This document shows, one piece after another, positions 9,167 through 16,369 of a stretch of DNA of 64,000 nucleotides. Where the stretch lies: the NCBI GenBank assembly GCA_024742275.1, contig JANSYS010000008.1:1-64000 (forward strand), given 5' to 3'. Each line of letters starts with the position of its first letter. The stretch's first letter is position 1. The notes beneath the pieces are model-generated. The model was not told the DNA's origin and made no database searches. It saw only the letters and a program-made list of their open reading frames with translations. The position numbers and the translations under genes are program-made. Origin of the DNA: Alphaproteobacteria bacterium. GTDB lineage: Bacteria; Pseudomonadota; Alphaproteobacteria; Thalassobaculales; Thalassobaculaceae.

Positions 9167-9847
9167 TTACCAGGGGAATTCGGTGCCGTCATAGTTGCGG
9201 AAGCAGCCGTTGTCCTGCGGCGTCAGCTTCGCGACCACGTCGCGCAGACCCGCGGCGCTCTCCTCGGCGGTCACCGGTGCGCTCGCCCCCCCCATGTCCG
9301 TGCGCACATGGCCCGGATGCAACAGGGCGACGATCGCGCCCTTGTCCGCAAGCTCCACCGACAGGCAGTGCGCCGCCATGTTCAGCGCCGTCTTGGAAGA
9401 CCGGTAGACCGCGTTGCCGCCGCCGTTTCGCCCGATCGAGCCCATCAGCGAACTGGTGAAGGCCATCACCTTCGTCGGACTGGCCAGGACGTTGTCTTTG
9501 AACGCCCAGGCGACGCGGATCGGCGCGAAAACGTTGGTCGCCATGGTCTGCGCCCAGGCGTCATAGTCGATATCGCCGATGGACGGCACCTTGTTGATGT
9601 TGATGCCGGCGTTGTTGAAGAGGACGTCGATTTCCTGCCCCTTCAGGCTGGTGACCAGCGCGTCCAGGGTCGAGGGGTCGTCGACATCGAGCGGATAGAC
9701 ATCGATATCGCCGCCGACCGCCTGCAAGTCTGCGGCCGCGCCGGGGTTTCGGCAGGTGGCGATCACCCGCCATCCATCGGCGGCGTACTGACGGGCGAGT
9801 TCGAGGCCGATGCCGCGGTTGGCGCCGGTGATCAGGACGGTTGGCAT
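9167..9847 (-). CDS. Short-chain dehydrogenase/reductase (C-factor-like SDR)
   Basis: The protein has 226 residues. The nucleotide-binding motif TGANRGIG is at residues 7-14, NNAG near 85, and the catalytic pair in YRSSK (~150), with a Ser cluster FTSSLMGS before it. The short length and the C-terminal end FRNYDGTEFPW resemble CsgA/C-factor-type SDRs. The reaction is NAD(P)-dependent oxidation or reduction of an unknown alcohol or ketone. It lies 25 bases downstream of the DUF1989 gene and 30 bases upstream of the HCCA isomerase gene, so these genes probably form one transcript with mccB and liuC. Confidence 0.88.
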   Translation of the reverse strand: MPTVLITGANRGIGLELARQYAADGWRVIATCRNPGAAADLQAVGGDIDVYPLDVDDPSTLDALVTSLKGQEIDVLFNNAGININKVPSIGDIDYDAWAQTMATNVFAPIRVAWAFKDNVLASPTKVMAFTSSLMGSIGRNGGGNAVYRSSKTALNMAAHCLSVELADKGAIVALLHPGHVRTDMGGASAPVTAEESAAGLRDVVAKLTPQDNGCFRNYDGTEFPW

Positions 9848-9872
9848 TGCTGTTTCCTCTCGATGTCCGGTC

Positions 9873-10493
9873 TCAGAACGCGGCGCCTTCGGTCACGACG
9901 AAGTGCGCGTCCTGCGGGGTGCAGTTGATCCCGTTGATCGGGATGATGTCCTGGGGGCAGGAGGAGAAGACGACGACACAGTCGATCAGCGCCTTGAGGA
10001 CGACGAAGCCGCCCGGCGCGCTGACCGGCGGTTTCCAATCGATCCGACCCTCGGCGTCCCAGGGAATGTTCATGAAAAGGTTGAGCGGGCTAGGCGTCTC
10101 CGCGGAAGACAGGCCGATTTCCTGCAGCGCGGTGTGCAGGTTGTTCTCGCAACTGTCGTGAAAGCCCTCGACCCCAAGACCCTCGTAGCGCCAGCGGTCG
10201 CACGCCGCGATGAAGGTGTCGTGAATCTCCCCCGACGTGTCCTCGACCAGCGTCAGGATCGGACGGCGATGATTGGTGACGAGTGTGTCGCCGATTTTCG
10301 GCGTCAGGCGGTTCATCGAGGCGCGGCTATGCTCCATCGACATGAACTCGGTCATGTCCCCATCGACAAAGGCCCAGGTGTCGACCACCTGACTGCCCGG
10401 CGTGTTGATGACCCTGACCGACTGGCCGGCCACCAGCCGGGCGGCCTTGCCCTTGCGGGCGGGGATGGTGGTCTGTCCGTCGCTCATGTTCAT
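9873..10493 (-). CDS. DUF1989 / urea carboxylase-associated family protein
   Basis: The protein has 206 residues. IPARKGKAARLVAGQSVRVIN, the GSQVVDTWAF segment, SMEHSRASMNRLTPKIGDTL and NLFMNIPWDAEGRIDWKPP are hallmarks of DUF1989. Members are often encoded next to urea carboxylase or aminomethyltransferase-like genes, and their enzyme activity is not firmly established. It is soluble, with no signal peptide. Here no urea carboxylase gene is nearby; it heads a run of minus-strand genes leading to mccB. The conserved C-H-rich stretch (CENNLHTALQE, CPQDIIPINGINCTPQDAHF) suggests metal binding, which is inference. Confidence 0.85.
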   Translation of the reverse strand: MNMSDGQTTIPARKGKAARLVAGQSVRVINTPGSQVVDTWAFVDGDMTEFMSMEHSRASMNRLTPKIGDTLVTNHRRPILTLVEDTSGEIHDTFIAACDRWRYEGLGVEGFHDSCENNLHTALQEIGLSSAETPSPLNLFMNIPWDAEGRIDWKPPVSAPGGFVVLKALIDCVVVFSSCPQDIIPINGINCTPQDAHFVVTEGAAF

Positions 10494-10604
10494 GCCCCCA
10501 ATGTTCGACGGCGGAGCCTAACAAGTCGCGGGGGGCGGAGGCTAGACGGGTTGGCTGCACCCGACGACGATCCCCGTCGCCGTTCCCCGAGCTCTGCGGC
10601 TCGA

Positions 10605-10997
10605 CTAGCGACGGTTATCCTCAAGCTTCGCGGTCACCTCCACCTCCACCCGCATGTACGGCTCGGCCAATTCGGCCAGGATCGTCGTGTTGGCCGGCCG
10701 GGCGGCATCGCAGTGGCGTTTGATGATCGGCTTGATCCGTTCGAATTCGGCGCGCGTGGCCACGAAGACCCGCACCCGTACCATATGATCCATCCGCGAT
10801 CCGGCCTGGACGAGCGCCCGCTCGATGATGCGGAAGCAATTCTCGCATTGGCTCTCCACATCCTCGGGAAATTCGAGCGTCTCCGGATCGAAGCCGGTGG
10901 TGCCGGACACGAACACATAGGGCGGATCGACCACCGCCCGAGCGTATCCGGCCATCTCCTCGAACGGGGCGCCGGAATAGATGCGTCGACCGATCAT
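10605..10997 (-). CDS. RidA/YjgF/UK114 family protein
   Basis: The protein has 130 residues from the ATG at 10997, preceded by a GAGGAG ribosome binding site. RidA proteins deaminate reactive enamine/imine intermediates from PLP enzymes or act in specific catabolic steps. Visible signatures are YVFVSGTTGFDPET, the central CENCFRIIERALVQAGSRMDH and the closing ILAELAEPYMRVEVEVTAKL. The archetypal RidA active-site Arg (near residue 105 in Escherichia coli) is not obvious here, so it may belong to a non-archetypal Rid subgroup. It follows tag by 13 bases and probably shares its transcript. Confidence 0.85.
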   Translation of the reverse strand: MIGRRIYSGAPFEEMAGYARAVVDPPYVFVSGTTGFDPETLEFPEDVESQCENCFRIIERALVQAGSRMDHMVRVRVFVATRAEFERIKPIIKRHCDAARPANTTILAELAEPYMRVEVEVTAKLEDNRR

Positions 10998-11010
10998 TGC
11001 TGGCTCCTCT

Positions 11011-11637
11011 TCAGACTGTCGGGCGTGCGAAAGCCGCGCGGTCCCGCTCGCAGGCGTCGCGGAAGACGCAGGTTTCAACATGGTCGTTCACAATACCGAC
11101 CGACTGCATGAACGCGTACATTGTGGTCGGCCCGACGAAACTCCAGCCGCGCTTCTTCAGCGCCTTCGACAGCGCCGTCGATGCCTCGGACTGGGTGATC
11201 GTCCGCAGAGTCTCATGATCGAACCGGTCGGGTCTCTGCTCCGGCGACGGCTCGAAGCTCCAGATGAAGGCGGCGAGCGATCCCGCCTCCTCCACCAGTT
11301 CGATCGCCCGTTTCGCGTTGTTGATGGTCGAGCGGATCTTGCCCTGGTGGCGGACGATACCCTTGTCGGCCAGCAGCCGTTCGACATCCGAGTCGCCGAA
11401 GGTCGCAACCTTGCGGAAATCGAATCCGGCGAAGCCGGCGCGGAACGCTTCGCGTTTTCTGAGGATGGTCAGCCAGGAGAGACCCGACTGAAACCCCTCC
11501 AGGCAGATCTTCTCGTAGAGCCGGACATCCTCCCGGACCGGCCGTCCCCACTCGTCGTCGTGATAGGCGATGTAGTCGGCATATTCGCCCGGCCAGGAAC
11601 AGCGGGAAAGACGGGGATTAGGGTCACCCTGCGTCAC
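11011..11637 (-). CDS. tag: DNA-3-methyladenine glycosylase I
   Basis: The protein has 208 residues. It excises 3-methyladenine from alkylated DNA as the first step of base-excision repair. The family zinc ligands are visible: Cys in RCSWPG (Cys13), His in YIAYHDDEWG (His26), and the His/Cys pair in NDHVETC near residue 190. FEGFQSGLSWLTIL-type sequence (here CLEGFQSGLSWLTILRKR) and the GWSFVGPTTMYAFMQSVG segment, which contributes to the base pocket, are both present. Length fits the family, with a slightly extended tail. It forms a two-gene unit with the RidA gene. Confidence 0.93.
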   Translation of the reverse strand: MTQGDPNPRLSRCSWPGEYADYIAYHDDEWGRPVREDVRLYEKICLEGFQSGLSWLTILRKREAFRAGFAGFDFRKVATFGDSDVERLLADKGIVRHQGKIRSTINNAKRAIELVEEAGSLAAFIWSFEPSPEQRPDRFDHETLRTITQSEASTALSKALKKRGWSFVGPTTMYAFMQSVGIVNDHVETCVFRDACERDRAAFARPTV

Positions 11638-11863
11638 GTCGGTCGCTCCACATAGAATCGCGCCGGATCCGCGGACCCGGTGCTCCAGCCCAGCCCTGAT
11701 ACCATAAGACGCTGGCCGGCCACAGGTTCCGGCGGCACCGACATCGCGTCGACACTCGCCAAAAGAAACACCCTTTTTACGGGTATACGATTAAATATTA
11801 TCTTTACATGAGAGAGATACGCGTAAAATGATGGTCGCTCATCAACCCTCAGGGAGCGGAACG

Positions 11864-13930
11864 ATGGGCATCGATCTTGGCGAGATTTCGCGACGGGATA
11901 CGCTGAAGCTGCTGGTCGCTATGGGCGGTGCGGCCTCCGCCGCCTCCCTGTGGCCAATCAAGGCCGTGGCACAACAGAGCACGGCGCCAAGTCTGGCGAG
12001 CCCTCCCCCGTCGACGCCCGTAGCCGCCGGCAGCGATCTCGTGACGGCCTACGTGGACTCCCTCACGTCAGTGCCCGGTAACCCGTACGTCGCCATGCCC
12101 GATACGCTCTACGCGCTGACGGCGGAAAGCCGGCTGAACGTGCCGTTCAACGGGATATCGTTGTCCGTTCCCGCCTATACCGATCCGGCAAACAACAGCC
12201 AGATATCGCAGCCTCTGGTCGGCCCGACCATGACCTTTGTGCGTGGTCAGACGACCGGTGTTTGGCTCCAGAACTCCCTGACGGTTTGCGGTCCGGTCGA
12301 CAACATGATGATGACCGACCCGTTGTCGGAATACACGCCGCACGGCTACACGACGACGAACCTCCATACCCACGGCCTGCACGTCTCGCCGAAAGCGCCG
12401 TCCGACGACGTCCTGCTGATGATCGGGTCGACCGAGGACACCGCGAGCACGTCCGATAGAACCGACTTCCCCTACTACTACGATTTGCCGAGCGATCATC
12501 CGGTCGGCACCTTCTGGTACCACCCGCACAAGCATGGATCCGTTGCCAGCCAGGTCGGTCCCGGGATGTCCGGGGCATTGATCGTCCGCAGTGGGCCGGG
12601 CCAGACCGATTTCGACGAACTGCTGGCCGCAGCGCCTTACAACATCACCGAGGACGACGAGGAAATCCTGGTGCTGCAGACCATCGACTACGACTACACC
12701 AATGCCGACAAGACGGCCGGCGCCTTCTTCCCGGTGGGCTACTACACCGGAACCACGAACCTCGGCGGTGCGAGTTGCTACGGCGCCTCATCGGTCACGT
12801 CCGGTCCATCCTCCGCCGCCACCTCGGTCAACGGCGTGGTGAACCCGACGCTCACCATGAATGCCGGCGAGATCCGCCGTTTGCGCATCGTCAACGCCAC
12901 CAACGGCCAGACCTATGTGCCGATGTTCAGCGGCAGCGGCACGCTGCCGGGGGTCTATGTGATCGCCACGGACGGGATCGCTCTGCCACCGCCGTTCAGC
13001 ATGGCCGGCTTCTCGGACACGGATCCGCACTTCGCCGTCGACTATTCGCTGACGGCCAGCGCCGATCCGGCGAAGTACTGGACCACCGCCGAGTTGATCA
13101 CCCTGGCGCCCGGCCAGCGGGTCGATCTTCTGATCAATCCGACGGAAGCCGGCACGTTCACCCTCGCCGGCGCGGCCAAGGGTGCGGCCCCCATGGTGGT
13201 GGAGCACAACACCCCCAACACCGCCACGCTTCTCACCCTCCAGGTGAACGCGGAGACGCCGTCGAAGAGCCAGCAGCTCCCGCCGCTCAGTCTGTTCAAA
13301 AGCGATCAGATCGACCGGCCAGAGCCACCGGCGCAGGTATTGTCCGGTCCGGGCATGCCGGTCGCCACCCAAACCCTAGAGTTCAAGACGCTGGGAGCGG
13401 CCTTCGTCGACGGTGTTCCGACCGAGCCCGCATTCCTGATCAACGACCAGCATTTCAACGCCGGGCAGAACTCGGCCCAGTTACAGCTCTACAAGGGCGA
13501 TTCGGACGTCTGGAACCTGTACAGCACGAACGACGCGCACATCTTCCACATCCATATCAACTCGTTCATCGCCTTCGCCCGGATTCCTTACGACACGCCC
13601 AACCGAGTGTACGGGAACCCGATCTTCTATCTGCTGCCCATATGGCGGGACACGATCTACTTCGATGCGGGCACCGACGGCGAGGATTTCGTGCCTGGGA
13701 CGATGGTGGCCATGGCGAGCAAGCAGGTCGAGTTCACCGGCGAGTTCGTCCTGCACTGTCACAACCTGTTCCACGAAGACAACGGCATGATGCTGACGGT
13801 CGCGATCCTCGACCCGGAGACCGGCGCCTACGATCCCGGGATGGGTATGGATATGAGTACCCGAACCCACATCCACAACGACCCGTCGATCCCGGACCGG
13901 CCGGCGGCGATCACCCGTCCGAGCAACTGA
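11864..13930 (+). CDS. Tat-exported multicopper oxidase
   Basis: The protein has 688 residues from the ATG at 11864, preferred over 11828 because AGGGAGCGG lies just before it and it places the twin-arginine motif SRRDTLKLL near the N-terminus. The Tat signal runs to about AVAQQ (residue 37), so the enzyme folds and loads copper before export to the periplasm. All copper-site motifs are present: HTHGLH (168-173), FWYHPHKHG (217-225), HIFHIHINSF, and HCHNLFHEDNGMM with Cys632 as the type 1 ligand and a downstream Met as probable axial ligand. Substrate is unknown (metal ions, phenols or other). The upstream 200 bases are AT-rich relative to their surroundings. No copper-resistance partners are adjacent. 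Confidence 0.88.
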   Translation: MGIDLGEISRRDTLKLLVAMGGAASAASLWPIKAVAQQSTAPSLASPPPSTPVAAGSDLVTAYVDSLTSVPGNPYVAMPDTLYALTAESRLNVPFNGISLSVPAYTDPANNSQISQPLVGPTMTFVRGQTTGVWLQNSLTVCGPVDNMMMTDPLSEYTPHGYTTTNLHTHGLHVSPKAPSDDVLLMIGSTEDTASTSDRTDFPYYYDLPSDHPVGTFWYHPHKHGSVASQVGPGMSGALIVRSGPGQTDFDELLAAAPYNITEDDEEILVLQTIDYDYTNADKTAGAFFPVGYYTGTTNLGGASCYGASSVTSGPSSAATSVNGVVNPTLTMNAGEIRRLRIVNATNGQTYVPMFSGSGTLPGVYVIATDGIALPPPFSMAGFSDTDPHFAVDYSLTASADPAKYWTTAELITLAPGQRVDLLINPTEAGTFTLAGAAKGAAPMVVEHNTPNTATLLTLQVNAETPSKSQQLPPLSLFKSDQIDRPEPPAQVLSGPGMPVATQTLEFKTLGAAFVDGVPTEPAFLINDQHFNAGQNSAQLQLYKGDSDVWNLYSTNDAHIFHIHINSFIAFARIPYDTPNRVYGNPIFYLLPIWRDTIYFDAGTDGEDFVPGTMVAMASKQVEFTGEFVLHCHNLFHEDNGMMLTVAILDPETGAYDPGMGMDMSTRTHIHNDPSIPDRPAAITRPSN

Positions 13931-14023
13931 GCGGTTCGTTCACGTTCCCCAGAAGGGCCTTGATCCTGAGGCGGTGTCGGTCCGATGGTGGCGGTATTGC
14001 GCCGCCGCCGGAGTTCCCGTGCC

Positions 14024-14440
14024 ATGTCCGATTGCCTGTTCTGCGACGTCGTCGACACCGGCGCGACGGCTGCCAACCGTATTGCGGAGTTCGAGCACTC
14101 GGTCGCCGTGGTGCATTTCCAACAAGCGTTCCGCGGCCGCTGCATCCTGGTGCTGAAGCCCCACTATGTGGACGTGCTGGAGGTGCCCGACGCCGTCCAT
14201 GCGGCCCTGACCGACGACCTGCGGCGGCTGGGCCGGGCGGTGCGCGCTGCGTTCAAGCCCGATCGGATCAACTACTCCAATTTCGGCAATGTCGAGCCGC
14301 ATGTACACTGGCAGATCATCCCGCGCTATCGCGACGACGGCCACTGGGGCGGCCCGCCGCCGATGCCGGAGACGAAGCTTCCCCTGCTTCCCGACGCAGC
14401 GTATCGGGCGATCGCGGAGAAGATCAGGGCGGAACTCTAG
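14024..14440 (+). CDS. HIT family protein (HxHxQ variant)
   Basis: The protein has 138 residues from the ATG at 14024. Histidine-triad proteins hydrolyse or transfer nucleotidyl groups from dinucleoside polyphosphates or AMP conjugates. An N-terminal CLFC pair and the active-site strand [11 protein letters not shown] are clear. The third His of the usual HxHxH is replaced by Gln, giving HxHxQ as in the GalT/Ap4A-phosphorylase branch. Its stop overlaps the convergent ivd stop by 4 bases. The cellular substrate cannot be told from sequence. Confidence 0.85.
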   Translation: MSDCLFCDVVDTGATAANRIAEFEHSVAVVHFQQAFRGRCILVLKPHYVDVLEVPDAVHAALTDDLRRLGRAVRAAFKPDRINYSNFGNVEPHVHWQIIPRYRDDGHWGGPPPMPETKLPLLPDAAYRAIAEKIRAEL

Positions 14441-15609
14441 GCGGTTTCCTTGAACAGCTCGCGGCCGATCAACATTCGGCGGATCTCGCTGGTACCGGCA
14501 CCGATCTCGTAGAGTTTGGCGTCGCGCAGGATACGACCGGTCGGGTAGTCCATGGTGTAGCCGTTGCCGCCCAGGCACTGGATCGCCTCCAGCGCCATCC
14601 AGGTCGCCTTCTCCGCAGCGTAGAGAATGGCGCCGGCGGCGTCCTTGCGGGTGACCTCGCCGCGGTCGCAGGCTTTGGCCACCGTATACACGTAGGACTT
14701 GGCCGCGTTCATGATCACGTACATGTCGGCGATCTTGGCCTGCATGATCTGAAAGCTACCGATCGGCTGGCCAAACTGCTCGCGCTCGTGGACGTAGGGG
14801 ATGACCACGTCCATGGCCGCCTGCATCAGCCCGGTCGGCCCGGCGGCCAGCACCGCCCGCTCATAGTCGAGGCCGCTCATCAGCACGCGTACGCCGCCGT
14901 CGACCTGGCCGAGCACGTTCTCCTCGGGCACCTCGACATTGTCGAACACCAGCTCTCCGGTGTCCGACCCGCGCATGCCGAGCTTGTCCAGCTTCTGGGC
15001 GACGGAGAAACCCTTTGCGCTGGTCTCAACCAGGAAGGCGGTGATCCCGTGCTGATGCTTCTCGGGATCGGTCTTGGCGTAGACCACGATCACGTCGGCG
15101 GTCGGGCCATTGGTGATCCACATCTTGGAGCCGTTGAGGACATAGCGGCCGTCCTTCTTCTCAGCCCGCAGCTTCATCGACACCACGTCGGATCCGGCGC
15201 CCGGCTCGCTCATCGCCAGTGCGCCGACAAATTCGCCGCTGATCAGCTTCGGTAGATACCGGCGCTTCTGTTCCTCGGTGCCATTGAGATTGATCTGATT
15301 GACGCAAAGGTTGGAATGGGCGCCGTAGCTCAAGCCCACCGACCCGGAAGCCCGGCTGATCTCCTCCATCGCAACGCAGTGCTCAAGATACCCCATGCCG
15401 GCGCCGCCATAGTCCTCGTCCACGGTCACGCCGAGCACGCCGACATCGCCCATCTTCCGCCAAAGGTCATGGGGGAAGGTGTTGCTCCGATCGATCTCGG
15501 CGGCGCGCGGGGCGATCTCGTCGCCGGCGAAACTGCGCACGCTGTCGCGTAGCATATCGGCGGTCTCGCCGAGATCGAAGTTCAGGCTCGGATAGTCGTT
15601 AGGGATCAT
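14437..15609 (-). CDS. liuA: Isovaleryl-CoA dehydrogenase
   Basis: The acyl-CoA dehydrogenase has 390 residues and oxidises isovaleryl-CoA to 3-methylcrotonyl-CoA with FAD, passing electrons to [32 protein letters not shown] is close to the isovaleryl-CoA dehydrogenase signature as I recall it (only key parts are quoted here: [15 protein letters not shown]). The catalytic base is Glu250 in [11 protein letters not shown], the position characteristic of isovaleryl-CoA dehydrogenase rather than the ~Glu376 site of other family members. FAD-binding [12 protein letters not shown] and the terminal ARG-like [15 protein letters not shown] are present. The gene overlaps the preceding 84-codon ORF by 4 bases in a liuR-ORF-liuA operon. 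Confidence 0.95.
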   Translation of the reverse strand: MIPNDYPSLNFDLGETADMLRDSVRSFAGDEIAPRAAEIDRSNTFPHDLWRKMGDVGVLGVTVDEDYGGAGMGYLEHCVAMEEISRASGSVGLSYGAHSNLCVNQINLNGTEEQKRRYLPKLISGEFVGALAMSEPGAGSDVVSMKLRAEKKDGRYVLNGSKMWITNGPTADVIVVYAKTDPEKHQHGITAFLVETSAKGFSVAQKLDKLGMRGSDTGELVFDNVEVPEENVLGQVDGGVRVLMSGLDYERAVLAAGPTGLMQAAMDVVIPYVHEREQFGQPIGSFQIMQAKIADMYVIMNAAKSYVYTVAKACDRGEVTRKDAAGAILYAAEKATWMALEAIQCLGGNGYTMDYPTGRILRDAKLYEIGAGTSEIRRMLIGRELFKETA

Positions 15610-15860
15610 GGGGTTCCGTCCGTTCCAGAGGACTTGTGACTGAGGTCGTGCGGTGCGTCGGCCGTGCCGTCCAGCAGCATCATGGTGGCGAGCGCCGCCG
15701 CCACGGGTTTCTCGCGACCCTCCCCGACCGCGAAGCTCCCGACGGACACGGCGCCGGTGAATGCCGTGAACGGCTGACAGCCCAACGACACCGTCACCCG
15801 CTCCGAACTGGCAGGATCGGCAGTACCCACCTTGACGTAGACGTCATGCGATTGCGTCAC
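15606..15860 (-). CDS. Small hypothetical protein in the liuR-liuA operon
   Basis: The protein has 84 residues, opening [16 protein letters not shown]. The middle carries [21 protein letters not shown], and the acidic, polar tail ends [10 protein letters not shown]. No signal peptide, membrane segment or known motif is visible. It overlaps both neighbours by 4 bases (ATGA-type junctions at 15857-15860 and 15606-15609), a strong sign that it is translated and coupled to liuR and liuA. I do not recognise the family. A small accessory or regulatory protein of isovalerate catabolism is possible from context only. Confidence 0.6.
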   Translation of the reverse strand: MTQSHDVYVKVGTADPASSERVTVSLGCQPFTAFTGAVSVGSFAVGEGREKPVAAALATMMLLDGTADAPHDLSHKSSGTDGTP

Positions 15861-16237
15861 GCCGCATCCTCCGAAAGCCTGTCCAGGCAGGTATTCTCCA
15901 GCACCGCCAACTCGGCCTCGATCGCCTCGATGTCGCGGCGCTGGGCCTCGAGCTGCGCCCGACGGTCGCGGATCTTGCGCAGCAGATGAACGAGTTGCGC
16001 CCGCTCGCCCTCCGTCGGGTCGTAGAGGTCAAGGATTTCGCGGATCTCGGAGATGGAGAACCCAAGCCGCCGGCCTCGCTGTATCAGGATCAGCCGCGTG
16101 CGGTCGCCTCCGGAAAACACGCGGCTACGGCCGTTGCGGCCGGGAAAGATAAGCCCCTGCTGCTCGTAGAAACGGATCGCCCGGCTGGTCAGTCCGAGCT
16201 CGCGCACAAGCTGGGTCATGGTGTAGCGGTCGGCCAT
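15857..16237 (-). CDS. liuR: MerR family regulator, probable LiuR
   Basis: The protein has 126 residues from the ATG at 16237; the frame extends to a TTG at 16273, but the MerR helix-turn-helix starts right after 16237 with YTMTQLVRELGLTSRAIRFYEQQGL. ILIQRGRRLGFSISEIREILDLYDP follows, then a C-terminal coiled-coil dimerisation helix. It has no metal-binding Cys pattern; the single Cys near the C-terminus stands alone. LiuR is the known MerR-type regulator of leucine/isovalerate genes in many proteobacteria, and liuA directly downstream supports the name. A palindrome 20 bases upstream (16257-16274) is its likely autoregulatory site. Confidence 0.85.
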   Translation of the reverse strand: MADRYTMTQLVRELGLTSRAIRFYEQQGLIFPGRNGRSRVFSGGDRTRLILIQRGRRLGFSISEIREILDLYDPTEGERAQLVHLLRKIRDRRAQLEAQRRDIEAIEAELAVLENTCLDRLSEDAA

Positions 16238-16256
16238 GAGAGCGAGAGTGAGACGT

Positions 16257-16274
16257 ATTGACGTCAACGTCAAT
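16257..16274. promoter_or_regulatory. Palindromic operator, probable LiuR box
   Basis: ATTGACGT and ACGTCAAT form perfect 8-base arms around a 2-base CA spacer. The site lies 20 bases before the liuR start and 96 bases before the divergent hydantoinase B gene. Short, tightly spaced palindromes between -35 and -10 are typical of MerR-family operators. LiuR as the binder is inference. Confidence 0.7.
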
Positions 16275-16369
16275 TGCCGTTCGCCGTTGCTTTCGCGGGA
16301 TGACCCACCGAAGCAACGGTCCTAAGCTCGCCTCCACGCCCAGTCATGCAGCGCCAACGGAGCGCCCAG

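Noticed and set aside
7031-9928. Long plus-strand open frame opposite mccB, the HCCA isomerase and the SDR
   Set aside because: It crosses three well-supported minus-strand genes and shows no motif.
12775-15255. 826-codon plus frame spanning the multicopper oxidase, HIT and ivd genes
   Set aside because: It overlaps genes on both strands in other frames and has no family features.
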